Shown here: piece by piece, positions 27,514 to 36,050 of the stretch
Numbering within the stretch: position 1 is the first letter of the stretch
Layout: each line of letters starts with the position of its first letter
NCBI RefSeq assembly: GCF_028289625.1
Contig: NZ_JANQOM010000047.1
Location: 1-45,569 of the forward strand
DNA from: Winogradskyella sp.
GTDB taxonomy: Bacteria; Bacteroidota; Bacteroidia; Flavobacteriales; Flavobacteriaceae
DNA length: 45,569 bases
Direction: 5' to 3'
Position numbers and translations under genes: made by a program
The notes under the pieces: generated by a model
What the model saw: only the letters and a program-made list of their open reading frames with translations
The model's database searches: none
Told to the model about the DNA's origin: nothing

Positions 27514-28830
27514 ATGAGATCACTTAAAAAAGCCATTACACTTTGTTTGATACTTCTTATTACAGGCATAACATATTCACAAAGCAATGCTTTGAATAGC
27601 TTATCTGAGAAGTATAATGCTCAACTAAAACAAAAGCAAAAAGGAATTGGTTTACTTATAAAGAAAAACAATACTACAGAAACCATTGCTCTTGGTGATT
27701 ATAACCTGACGTCTGAAAAGGTTTTTAGTATTGGTAGTGCGACTAAAACCTTTACAGCAGTTTTAGTTTTACAGGAAATGGAAAGAGGCAACCTAAAACT
27801 ATCAGATAGTATTGGAGCCTATTTGAGCCCTATAGAAAATGTAGAAGGCTCATTAACCATAGAATCATTACTAAGCCATGAAAGTGGTTTAGATGAAGTT
27901 GTTGAAGCGAACATTCTAGATGTTTTTTTTAAAAAAGATGATGCCCTTTATAATCAGGATTTCCTTAAACAAATCGAACCCCATAAACCAGAAAAAGTAG
28001 GCACATTCCAGTATTGTAATACCAATTATATGTTACTAGGTGAAATTTTAGAAAAGATTAACGATAAGCACTATTTTGATTTGCTCCGTGAACGGATATT
28101 TATCCCTTTAGGATTAGACAATACCCATTCTTACCTCCACAAGAATATTAAAGATTTAGCAATTCCAACACATAGAGGAAAGGATGTTTCAAACTACATT
28201 GACCATCGTTTTTATGGAGACATTCCTAATGCAGCCGGTAGTATTGCCTCAACCTTAACAGATATGGAAATTTTTTATAGTTCGCTCTATGAAACCGAAA
28301 AACTATTAAAAAAGGAAACCTTACAGCTTATGCTATCTTCGGGGAATGACCTTTACGGATTGGGAATTTTTAAATTGAGTCATAAAGACAAAACCTACTA
28401 TGGTCATGGTGGTAATACCATTGGTTATGCCTTTAGTAATGCTTACGACCCAGATAGTAAATCTATGTATTTAATATTTGCCAACGCGGTCTCAATGCCC
28501 ACAAAATCCATTGAAAACGATTTAATGGGCTATTTAAATAATGAACCCATTAAAGATTTTGAAGATGTAGATATTGATAGTTTTAAAAATTACGAAGGTA
28601 AATACCTCTTAAAAGAAGCCAACCTTATATTAAAGATTGTTATAGAAGATAAAAAGATATTCTTGGTAGGTGAAGCACAAGGCGTTAAAAGCGAACTCAG
28701 TCAAAAAGACGAAAACACCTTAATAGATCTCGAAACTGGTGTTAGTCTTACTAAAAACAACAATGATTCTGAGAGCTTAACTTTCAGCCAACAAGGATTT
28801 ACTACTGTTATCAAAAGAATTAAGGAATGA
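27514..28830 (+). CDS. Secreted serine hydrolase (class C beta-lactamase / PBP-like)
   Basis: A 438-residue protein with a signal peptide (about 1-22, ending ITYSQ). The catalytic domain (about 28-345) has S75-A-T-K78, Y167-C-N169 and H298-G-G300, matching the three boxes of class C/PBP-like hydrolases with the HxG variant seen in esterases and D-aminopeptidases. The C-terminal ~80 residues form a small beta domain, as in many Bacteroidota relatives. Substrate is unknown; peptidoglycan peptides or esters are typical. It is transcribed divergently from a LytS/LytTR pair that may control it. A long hairpin follows the stop codon. Confidence 0.93.
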   Translation: MRSLKKAITLCLILLITGITYSQSNALNSLSEKYNAQLKQKQKGIGLLIKKNNTTETIALGDYNLTSEKVFSIGSATKTFTAVLVLQEMERGNLKLSDSIGAYLSPIENVEGSLTIESLLSHESGLDEVVEANILDVFFKKDDALYNQDFLKQIEPHKPEKVGTFQYCNTNYMLLGEILEKINDKHYFDLLRERIFIPLGLDNTHSYLHKNIKDLAIPTHRGKDVSNYIDHRFYGDIPNAAGSIASTLTDMEIFYSSLYETEKLLKKETLQLMLSSGNDLYGLGIFKLSHKDKTYYGHGGNTIGYAFSNAYDPDSKSMYLIFANAVSMPTKSIENDLMGYLNNEPIKDFEDVDIDSFKNYEGKYLLKEANLILKIVIEDKKIFLVGEAQGVKSELSQKDENTLIDLETGVSLTKNNNDSESLTFSQQGFTTVIKRIKE

Positions 28831-28838
28831 TAAAATAA

Positions 28839-28876
28839 GGTTTTGATGGAGATAATTAATAATCTTCATCAAAACC
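28839..28876. terminator. Hairpin between convergent genes
   Basis: A 15-bp stem with one G-T pair (GGTTTTGATGGAGAT against ATCTTCATCAAAACC) and an 8-nt AT loop lies between the serine hydrolase stop and the lipoprotein operon end. The minus-strand exit is T-rich (TTATTTTAT), so it best fits termination of the lipoprotein operon. It may also work for the plus strand. Confidence 0.65.
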
Positions 28877-28917
28877 AAATTTGTGCTAATTGGTGTTGAG
28901 TCAAATTAATTTTTTAA

Positions 28918-29328
28918 TCAAAAATTCTGAAAGCTTAGGTCAAAGACTTCGCAAAAGCTTACAATGCGTGGTTCATCCGCTAAGGATTCTGGCCTTGACT
29001 CCGTTCGTACAGACACATTGGCATCAGCGACAACTACATCATCGGTTTGTCTTCGCACCTGAACGTTAATAGATTCACCATCTTCTACCAACAGATTTAG
29101 AAATCCTGTGCCTTGAGCAGGTAAATCAATAAAGGCTTGAATGTCGCGATATGACACTACAAAGGTGACTGAATAACTTGGAAAGCATCCACCAATACCG
29201 CGATCATTATTAAACGTTGCCAATACATTGATACGGTCTGGTTCTTCATTCTCGTCTTCCTCTTCGTCACACCCTAAAAAGAGTGTAAAGCAAAGGAAAA
29301 AAGCGAATATATATGTTATGGTTTTCAT
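28918..29328 (-). CDS. Small lipoprotein, third gene of a lipoprotein operon
   Basis: A 136-residue lipoprotein from the ATG at 29328 (a second ATG 6 bp upstream is possible). Signal MKTITYIFAFFLCFTLFLGC with lipobox LFLGC is followed at once by an acidic run (DEEEDENEEPD). In Bacteroidota such charged residues right after the lipidated cysteine act as an export signal to the cell surface. The mature part is predicted beta-rich (INVLATFNNDRGIGGCFP, VTFVVSYRDI, SINVQVRRQTDDVV) and probably one beta-sandwich with two cysteines. No family recognised. Confidence 0.82.
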   Translation of the reverse strand: MKTITYIFAFFLCFTLFLGCDEEEDENEEPDRINVLATFNNDRGIGGCFPSYSVTFVVSYRDIQAFIDLPAQGTGFLNLLVEDGESINVQVRRQTDDVVVADANVSVRTESRPESLADEPRIVSFCEVFDLSFQNF

Positions 29329-29352
29329 GTGCATTATGTATTAATTAATCTT

Positions 29353-29910
29353 CTATATATCTGGTTTTATAGTCACCGTGCAGTTAATGGAGACATCTGT
29401 TATAAAACTTACCGGGTTATCCGAAACAGATCCCGAATAGAAAAAAGCAATCGCTCTAAGTTGTGTTAATGCTTCATTTACCCTAGTGAAATCGCCTTCT
29501 AACGTAAATAATGTATTATTAAAATCGGCTTGTGCTAAGTTAACTACTGCAGTTTCGAACTCTTCGCCAGCTTGTCCGACTGCAATTACAATTTCACCCT
29601 CGACAAAAGCATCTGAGTTTCCAACGACATCTTTATAAAAATAGCGGACGCTATTAATTCGTATTTTGGTGATTTCGTCAGAATCACCCAAATATTCCAT
29701 GACATTAGGGTCTTCCCTAAAATCCCATAGCCCTGTATTGGATTGAAAATCCATAGGCGTTTCTGGAGTTGGTACATTTGGAACATTAATTTCCAATTCC
29801 GTGATAAATGTCGTTTCTATATCAATCTCCTGCTCTAATAATTCTTCAACTTCATCACAGTAAAAGAACAGTAAAGGGCAAAAAAGGAAGATGCATTTAA
29901 GTATTCTCAT
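29353..29910 (-). CDS. Small lipoprotein, second gene of a lipoprotein operon
   Basis: A 185-residue lipoprotein from ATG 29910, chosen because it gives a compact signal peptide (MRILKCIFLFCPLLFFYC). An ATG 12 bp upstream abuts the stop codon of the preceding gene. The sequence after the cysteine is acidic (DEVEELLEQEIDIE), again like a surface-export signal. The remainder is beta-rich with ETTFITELEINVPNVP and a terminal SINCTVTIKPDI strand. I know no domain name for it. The gene order and spacing place it in one transcript with the lipoproteins on both sides. Confidence 0.82.
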   Translation of the reverse strand: MRILKCIFLFCPLLFFYCDEVEELLEQEIDIETTFITELEINVPNVPTPETPMDFQSNTGLWDFREDPNVMEYLGDSDEITKIRINSVRYFYKDVVGNSDAFVEGEIVIAVGQAGEEFETAVVNLAQADFNNTLFTLEGDFTRVNEALTQLRAIAFFYSGSVSDNPVSFITDVSINCTVTIKPDI

Positions 29911-29922
29911 GGCAATACACAT

Positions 29923-30402
29923 TTAAATAGGACACTCTATATACCCTTCAATCGGTTCTTCTTCACCTGTTTGTAAGTTCCTCATTGTTCCTTCAAAGCG
30001 CATGCTCGTGGCTGTTCCGGCATCGACTAAATCCACACTTCCAGAAATACTTACATAAGTTTCAACAACAACGCCATTGTCTGTTATCTGAAGGACTAAA
30101 AAAGCATCACTTGATTCATTTAATTCATCTCTGAGATTAAAAGTTGCCGATATACAAAAACCTTCGTGGCTAACGGCAATACCATAAGTCAATCCATCCA
30201 ACTGATAAAATCCAGAATACACGCAAATGGTCTCTAATCCGCCTTGGGATTCTACATTACAGCCGCCTGTTGCTTCTGTAGTTTCACCTAAAAAGGTTAC
30301 ATAACTGTCATTGATGGAACCACCACCATCGTCGTCGCTACTGCAACCACCTCCTTGTAGCACAATAAGCAAGGGTATTAGTACAAGTAATTTGAGTTTC
30401 AT
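29923..30402 (-). CDS. Small lipoprotein, first gene of a lipoprotein operon
   Basis: A 159-residue lipoprotein from ATG 30402. This start gives a standard signal peptide (MKLKLLVLIPLLIVLQGGGC), whereas the ATG 42 bp upstream adds a stretch that overlaps probable promoter sequence (TAGTTTTA). The mature N-terminus SSDDDGGG carries an acidic export-type signal. The rest is beta-rich with several cysteines (GCNVESQGGLETICVYSG, HEGFCIS, YIECPI). No known family seen. It is the first gene of the operon, divergent from the TPR kinase, with a palindromic putative operator between them. Confidence 0.84.
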   Translation of the reverse strand: MKLKLLVLIPLLIVLQGGGCSSDDDGGGSINDSYVTFLGETTEATGGCNVESQGGLETICVYSGFYQLDGLTYGIAVSHEGFCISATFNLRDELNESSDAFLVLQITDNGVVVETYVSISGSVDLVDAGTATSMRFEGTMRNLQTGEEEPIEGYIECPI

Positions 30403-30456
30403 AGTTAATAGCTTTATGGTTATTTGGTATAAAACTATTGCCACTAAATCTCATAT

Positions 30457-30478
30457 CATATACCTAATTGTAGGTATA
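30457..30478. promoter_or_regulatory. Palindromic operator candidate (NarL-like 7-2-7)
   Basis: Perfect 9-bp arms ATATACCTA and TAGGTATAT separated by ATTG lie in the divergent region between the lipoprotein operon and the TPR kinase/NarL-family regulator. The core TACCTAA-TT-GTAGGTA fits the E. coli NarL 7-2-7 pattern (TACYYMT, two bases, inverted TACYYMT) at 12 of 14 positions. The adjacent LuxR/NarL-type regulator is the obvious candidate ligand. Confidence 0.6.
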
Positions 30479-30579
30479 TAAGATTTTAGCATAAGATGAT
30501 ACTTTTGAGCACAACCCTATTGGCCTCAAATGGTTGGAATTAAATATTTAGTAACTTTAGTACTTAGCTATTAATCATT

Positions 30580-32511
30580 ATGACTAAGCACCTTCTGATT
30601 ATATTATTATTAGGGCTATTTTTTTCTTTGTCGTATTCGCAAACCAAAGCGATAGATAGTTTAATGGTCATTATTGAAAATACTTCTGACCCCTTTGAAA
30701 TAGCTAAGGTGAATTTATTGTTAGCGAAACTCCATGAACGGATAGATCTTAATAAAGGAAAAACCTATGCTTATAAAGCTTATAATTATAAAAATAATGA
30801 TTCTCTTTTGGCTGAAACCAATAATCAGTTGGGGCGTTTTCAGTTTTTTACTAATGAGTTAGATTCAGCGACCGTATTTTTTGAAAATGCAAGAACGCTA
30901 TTAGAAAAACACAATGGTGAAAAACGTGTGGCCATTATTAATATAAGTCTTGGGGCTATAGCTTTGAGACAAGGTAATTATGAAAAAGCCGTCTCAATAT
31001 TAACAAAGAGTGCCTCTTTTTTTGAAGCCACTAATGACGATCTTAATGCCGCCAAATGCTACAGTAACATTTCGAGTGCTTTTGCCGAACTAGAAAACTT
31101 TGACAAAGCCATAGAGTATAGCAAAAAAGCCTTAGAGGTATTTAAGGAAAATGAACTTACCCAATTTCAACTCATCACATTGCCTAATTTAGCCACACAA
31201 CATTACAAAAAGGGAGATACCATTAAAGCTATAAACTATTATAATGAAGCAGAGCGACTAGCTAATGGCCTGAATGATAAGCGATCGTTGTCAATGACTT
31301 ACAATAACCTTGGGAATATTTATTTGGAAACTGATGTTGCTAAGTCCAAAGCGTATCTTGAAAAAGCCCTTGCCCTTAAAAATGAGCTTAATTTAACTTC
31401 GGGTATAGAAATCACTAAAAGCAATCTGGGTTATATCTATCTTAAAAATAAGGATTACCAACGCGCTAAGTCATTGTTAAGTGAGGCTTTAATCAATGTG
31501 AAGGGAAAACAACAAGTGTTTGTTTACAATAATTTGTCTAAGGCGTATAAAGGATTAAACAGCTATTCCAAAGCCTTAGAATTCTCAGAAAAGGCAAAAA
31601 TACTAAACGACAGTTTATTAAGTACGGATAACCAAAAAACGATTTTAGATATTCAAACCAAATACGAAACTGAAAAGAAAGAAAAAGAAATTTTACAACT
31701 TCAGACGGATAATTTACAAGCTAACTATAAACGAAAACAAAACCGCAACCTATTACGTGCCGCCTTGGGTGTACTGGGTCTATTATCGGTATTCATTTAT
31801 TTGCAGTTAAAAAATGCACGTAGAAAGCGAATCATTTTAGAACAAGAGCATACCATTAAGGCACAGGAATTAGAACAAAAGTTATACGAACAAGAATTGG
31901 ATGGTATTGATGCCATATTAAATGCCCAAGAAGAAGAACGCTCTAAGATGGCTTCTGATTTGCATGATAACCTAGGAAGTAAGGTCGCCACACTGAAGCT
32001 TTATCTCGAAAGCTATGATAATAAGGATGATTTTTCAGGCTTTTACAACAAACTTAAAACCTTAATGAACGACACCTATAACGAAATCAGAAGTATTTCA
32101 AAAAACAAAAACTTTGGTGCCAAGATAGACAAAGGTCTCATACCATCCACAAAAAGTATTGCCAAACAAATCTCAGATTCAAAAAAGATTGACATTAAGG
32201 TCATCAATGTAGACGTTAATAAGCGTATAGAAAATACTTTGGAAATTCAGGTATTTAGAATTATCCAAGAACTACTAACCAACATTATTAAACATTCTGC
32301 TGCAACAGAAGCTGTAGTTCAGTTTTCCGAACACGAAAACACACTAAACATTGTGGTTGAAGACAATGGAAAAGGATTTGATACTAATGCTGCCAAAGTG
32401 GGAATCGGTTTAGTTAATATCGAAAAACGAATCGATAAAATTGATGGAGAATTTATAATTGACTCATCCAAAGGTAATGGTACTACCATAATTTTAAACA
32501 TTCCTATATGA
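30580..32511 (+). CDS. TPR sensor histidine kinase (HisKA_3, NarX/DesK type)
   Basis: A 643-residue kinase. A signal peptide (about 1-20) leads to a periplasmic domain of roughly eight tetratricopeptide repeats (about 35-345). A coiled coil, one membrane span (about 389-408) and a second coiled coil follow. The HisKA_3 dimerisation/phospho-acceptor domain has H462 in EERSKMASDLHDNLGSKVA. The HATPase has N-box IQELLTNIIKHS and G-box VEDNGKGFD / GIGLVNIEKRI. It senses a periplasmic signal, perhaps a protein bound by the TPRs, and phosphorylates the regulator encoded by the overlapping next gene (ATGA overlap, 4 bp). It is divergent from a three-lipoprotein operon. Confidence 0.95.
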   Translation: MTKHLLIILLLGLFFSLSYSQTKAIDSLMVIIENTSDPFEIAKVNLLLAKLHERIDLNKGKTYAYKAYNYKNNDSLLAETNNQLGRFQFFTNELDSATVFFENARTLLEKHNGEKRVAIINISLGAIALRQGNYEKAVSILTKSASFFEATNDDLNAAKCYSNISSAFAELENFDKAIEYSKKALEVFKENELTQFQLITLPNLATQHYKKGDTIKAINYYNEAERLANGLNDKRSLSMTYNNLGNIYLETDVAKSKAYLEKALALKNELNLTSGIEITKSNLGYIYLKNKDYQRAKSLLSEALINVKGKQQVFVYNNLSKAYKGLNSYSKALEFSEKAKILNDSLLSTDNQKTILDIQTKYETEKKEKEILQLQTDNLQANYKRKQNRNLLRAALGVLGLLSVFIYLQLKNARRKRIILEQEHTIKAQELEQKLYEQELDGIDAILNAQEEERSKMASDLHDNLGSKVATLKLYLESYDNKDDFSGFYNKLKTLMNDTYNEIRSISKNKNFGAKIDKGLIPSTKSIAKQISDSKKIDIKVINVDVNKRIENTLEIQVFRIIQELLTNIIKHSAATEAVVQFSEHENTLNIVVEDNGKGFDTNAAKVGIGLVNIEKRIDKIDGEFIIDSSKGNGTTIILNIPI

Positions 32512-33137
32512 GCATCAAAGTTATCATAGCAGATGACCACCAGCTCTTTATTGATGGTATAAAATCCATATTATCAAAAGCTTTGGAAATTGAGACTATT
32601 GGCGAGGCTAATAATGGTGTTGAAGTTTTAAAGCTTTTAGAAAATGGTCTTTCGCCAGACATCATACTTACAGATATTAGAATGCCTGTGTTGGATGGTG
32701 TTTCCTTAACAAAAACCTTAACCAAAGACTATCCAAAAATTAAGGTGTTAGCACTTAGCATGTTTGATCAAACACCTGATGTTATAGAGATGCTCGATGC
32801 TGGAGCAAAAGGCTACGTCACCAAAAACGTTGAAAAAAAAGAGTTGATTACCGCAATCCATACACTAGTTAAAGGGGATTATTTTTTCAGTGATACCATT
32901 CCAAAAGAAATTAAGAATTGGTTTAATAAAGAAAGTAACTTATCCCAAGAATCTGATTTAACCAAAAGAGAAAAAGAAATCCTACAGCTAATCGTTAAAG
33001 GTAGAACCTCATTAGAAATAGCAAATCAACTCCATTTAAGCAAGTACACTATTGACACGCATCGAAAAAATATCCACAAAAAATTGGGTATAAAAACTAA
33101 TGCTGGTTTGGTTAATTATGCTTTAAAGCATTTATGA
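32508..33137 (+). CDS. NarL/LuxR-family response regulator
   Basis: A 209-residue regulator. The receiver has D9/D10 and phospho-acceptor D56 in ILTDIRMPVLDG. A LuxR-type helix-turn-helix (about 144-205) contains LTKREKEILQLIVKGRTS, then EIANQLHLSKYTIDTHRKNI. It starts within the kinase stop (ATGA), so the pair is translationally coupled. A NarL-type inverted repeat upstream of the kinase suggests autoregulation and control of the lipoprotein operon. The gene's last 6 bp overlap the convergent CHAT gene. Confidence 0.95.
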   Translation: MSIKVIIADDHQLFIDGIKSILSKALEIETIGEANNGVEVLKLLENGLSPDIILTDIRMPVLDGVSLTKTLTKDYPKIKVLALSMFDQTPDVIEMLDAGAKGYVTKNVEKKELITAIHTLVKGDYFFSDTIPKEIKNWFNKESNLSQESDLTKREKEILQLIVKGRTSLEIANQLHLSKYTIDTHRKNIHKKLGIKTNAGLVNYALKHL

Positions 33138-35963
33138 ACTTAGTCCTTGATTTAACCTTTTCTTACGCAAATTATAGAATATTGAACCAATGAAAATAAA
33201 TGCTAGTCCAATAATAATCCAATACAGCAATTCATTTGAAACGCTCGAACTAACAGGAGTATCCTGACCATATAACACAAAACCCGCCCAATAATAAGGC
33301 TCAGCGAGTTTAGTACCTTGATGGTCTTCTTTAAACTTTAATTTGGCATACTTTAGAGCTTCTGATTTCGCTTCGCCATTTTTTAAGTTTTTGTAGAAAT
33401 TTACCATGATTTCCTTAGTCGGTTGATCTGGCACTTCCCAAAGACTGGCTACGGTTGCTGGAACTCCAGCAAATGTAAACGCACGCTGAAAAGATTCAAT
33501 ATCTGATCCTGAGTTACTTTTGTCAACACCAGTGTTGCAAGCACTCAATACAGCCAAATCTGCACTGAGGTTTAAGCCATATATTTCTTCAAGATACAAA
33601 TCATCGGATTCCGAATTTTCATTACTGAATAGTAAGCGACTTATACCTGACTGGCTATTATCAATAACAGCGTGCATGGCTAAATGAAGTAATTTATGAC
33701 CGGATGCTGTTTGAATAAAATCACGTTTTGTTAATTCTTTTCCGCTATATAGATGCGAAGAAAACAGCCCACTGATTAATTCCGATTCCTGCTTAGCCCC
33801 TTCCAAAAAAACAGGCTTACTTCTTACCACAAATGCTTCGTTAGACTGTGGATATTCTGGTGCATAAATAGCCAAAGCATTATTATGTTCCCCTTGAATT
33901 ACCGAAGGAAAAATAAAGCCTAAGCTTGAGGTATAACTGATATCATATGTTTCAATTAAAAGCTTCTTATCTCTAACCAAAACCTCAAATGGTAGCTCAC
34001 TCAGTTGGGCATCTGGATTTATAATAACATGTTCAATATTAGTGTCTATTTTTGGTAAAATTAGCTTTGCTAGTTCTATTGCTTTTTGATTATTGAAGTT
34101 TTTATTTCTAACCTGTTCAATGAAAAGATTGGTCAACTCACTTTCAAATGTAGACCATGGTTTAAGACTAAAGTCAAGACTCTTGTTTGTGATTGAATAA
34201 ATGGCAATTTGATTCTCAAAAACCACATACTTAATAACCAACGCGTCATCCGCTAATTGATTCTTTAAATCTTCCACTTTAATACTAGCTGTATTGAATA
34301 AACTTAGATTTGGAAAGGTCTCCTTAGTATATTTTTCAGTTTGACTCAGTAATGTTTGTAAAGAGTCTGATTGGCTTGTATTCTTTTTATATTTAAAGTT
34401 AGCAATCAATTCTCTGAGCTCATAGTTGCGAACTTGCAGTGAATCGAGTTGTGGGAAATTACTAAGCTGTCGGTTCTGGTTAAACTTTTGCCAAGCAAGT
34501 TGATTCTGTATGTTTTCAAAGCGATTTAAAATGTCCATTGGATTTTCATCTTCTATATATCCTTGCTTGCTATTATTCAAAATCCCTTTTAAAATTTGAC
34601 GTAAATACGTCTTCTGCGTCTTATTAAACTTTCGCTTATCGTAACTGTTTTCAAACTGATTAAAAGCTATAGGATATAATTTGGCTACAATTTTATTCAC
34701 TAAGCTATCCTCTGGGAAGTATCGATTTAGTTCTTCAGCTATTCTAAGTACTAACTTGGTATGCCCAAATTTTGTGCTCGGCTTAAAGTTGCTGAAATCA
34801 TCTTTTAGAGCAACTGAATCTGAATGCACTTTCTGGATGGCGTTAAAGAATGTTGCTACAGTATTATCTTTTTGTTTTTGCTTTGCTTTTATTAAGCCTT
34901 TTTGTGCTAAGAAAAATGCACGTCTGGGATCAGATTCGGAGAGACTATTCAATAATTGATTTATTTCCTTTTCCGCAATTTCCAGTTGATTAGATAATGC
35001 TAATACTTTTACCCTATTATATTTTAAAGAAAGTAATGTACCTGAATAATTTTCATTTTCTATGAGATCAATAGACTTATTGATATAATTGAAGGCTGCA
35101 ACTAGATCTTCTTTAGTTGTTTCTTTTTCTGGTTTTCGACTAGCATACCAATCTCCTATGTGGTTTAATGCGGTCGTATAATAAATACCATCTCTCTTAA
35201 TATCAAAATCCGGAGCTTTATGATAACTTTCAAGATTTTTTAGTGTTGCCATCAATTCTAGACTATCAGATTTGCTCTTACCGTATTGATACAATTGATA
35301 CACTTTACTATAAGCCAAAATTATTTCATACTTATGTCTAAAACCGTCTGCATCAGTAACCAATTGGTCTATTGCTTCCTTATTTTCGTTATAAAGATTT
35401 TCCGCTTGACGTAAATACATTTTTGCGTCTGTAATATTGCCATGGTATGCGCATTGCTCGGCAACAAAACGGTATGAGGTTATGAGATAATCATAATCTG
35501 GATTATCAACACTGGTTAAATATTTTATAGCATTTAATGTTGAATTAAAGGTTCTTCGGTCTTTACCACTATAACTTTCTGCCGAGGCTTTATCACTATA
35601 TAATTTTCCTTTTAAAAGTCTTCCTTCTTCCGAATTGTTACAATAGATTAATCCAAATTCGGCACTCTTTATGGCTTCCAAATAATTGTTTAACTGGTAA
35701 TGCGCTTTATTCTGATATTTATATAATCGGGCGATTTCAAGACTATCCTCGATAGGTGCTTCAACTAACTTTGCGATTTCATTTTTGCATAATATAAAAA
35801 GTGAATCATATTTTTTTTGAGCTAAAAGGATGCTGGCTCTATCACTGGATTTTACATTTAGTGAATCTAAACTTTGTATAAAAAAAGAATTACTCGCATT
35901 GGATAAACCAAGGTTAGCAGCAAAAAAAAGTAAGGTGAGTCTTAGCTTAGCGTTGATGGCCAA
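33132..35963 (-). CDS. TPR-CHAT protease, membrane-anchored, periplasmic
   Basis: A 943-residue protein. The N-terminal signal-like segment (about 6-24) is followed by helical TPR-type repeats (about 30-420), a linker with QN-rich coiled coil, and a CHAT domain (about 600-905). The caspase/separase-type catalytic pair is present: H764 in LLHLAMHAVID and C809 in LAVLSACNTG, followed by the family block QRAFTFAGVPATVASLW. A single membrane span (about 918-936) and a basic tail (RKKRLNQG) end the protein, so the protease domain would face the periplasm. CHAT proteins are peptidases often activated by partner binding through TPRs. It lies downstream of the LRR operon but after a hairpin, so it may be partly uncoupled. 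Substrate unknown. Confidence 0.93.
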   Translation of the reverse strand: MAINAKLRLTLLFFAANLGLSNASNSFFIQSLDSLNVKSSDRASILLAQKKYDSLFILCKNEIAKLVEAPIEDSLEIARLYKYQNKAHYQLNNYLEAIKSAEFGLIYCNNSEEGRLLKGKLYSDKASAESYSGKDRRTFNSTLNAIKYLTSVDNPDYDYLITSYRFVAEQCAYHGNITDAKMYLRQAENLYNENKEAIDQLVTDADGFRHKYEIILAYSKVYQLYQYGKSKSDSLELMATLKNLESYHKAPDFDIKRDGIYYTTALNHIGDWYASRKPEKETTKEDLVAAFNYINKSIDLIENENYSGTLLSLKYNRVKVLALSNQLEIAEKEINQLLNSLSESDPRRAFFLAQKGLIKAKQKQKDNTVATFFNAIQKVHSDSVALKDDFSNFKPSTKFGHTKLVLRIAEELNRYFPEDSLVNKIVAKLYPIAFNQFENSYDKRKFNKTQKTYLRQILKGILNNSKQGYIEDENPMDILNRFENIQNQLAWQKFNQNRQLSNFPQLDSLQVRNYELRELIANFKYKKNTSQSDSLQTLLSQTEKYTKETFPNLSLFNTASIKVEDLKNQLADDALVIKYVVFENQIAIYSITNKSLDFSLKPWSTFESELTNLFIEQVRNKNFNNQKAIELAKLILPKIDTNIEHVIINPDAQLSELPFEVLVRDKKLLIETYDISYTSSLGFIFPSVIQGEHNNALAIYAPEYPQSNEAFVVRSKPVFLEGAKQESELISGLFSSHLYSGKELTKRDFIQTASGHKLLHLAMHAVIDNSQSGISRLLFSNENSESDDLYLEEIYGLNLSADLAVLSACNTGVDKSNSGSDIESFQRAFTFAGVPATVASLWEVPDQPTKEIMVNFYKNLKNGEAKSEALKYAKLKFKEDHQGTKLAEPYYWAGFVLYGQDTPVSSSVSNELLYWIIIGLAFIFIGSIFYNLRKKRLNQGLSS

Positions 35964-36005
35964 TGTAATCTTTATTTTTTTGAAATTAGAATTCTAAATT
36001 AGAAT

Positions 36006-36035
36006 AATTAGAGCGTTATAACAAACGCTCTAATT
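36006..36035 (-). terminator. Hairpin between the exported-protein operon and the CHAT gene
   Basis: A perfect 12-bp stem (AATTAGAGCGTT / AACGCTCTAATT) with a 6-nt loop sits between the stop at 36051 and the CHAT start at 35963. No proper T-run follows on the minus strand; another palindrome, TTAGAATTCTAA, comes next. It could be a terminator, an attenuator or an mRNA processing/stability element. Confidence 0.55.
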
Positions 36036-36050
36036 ATTTAAACCTTCCAT

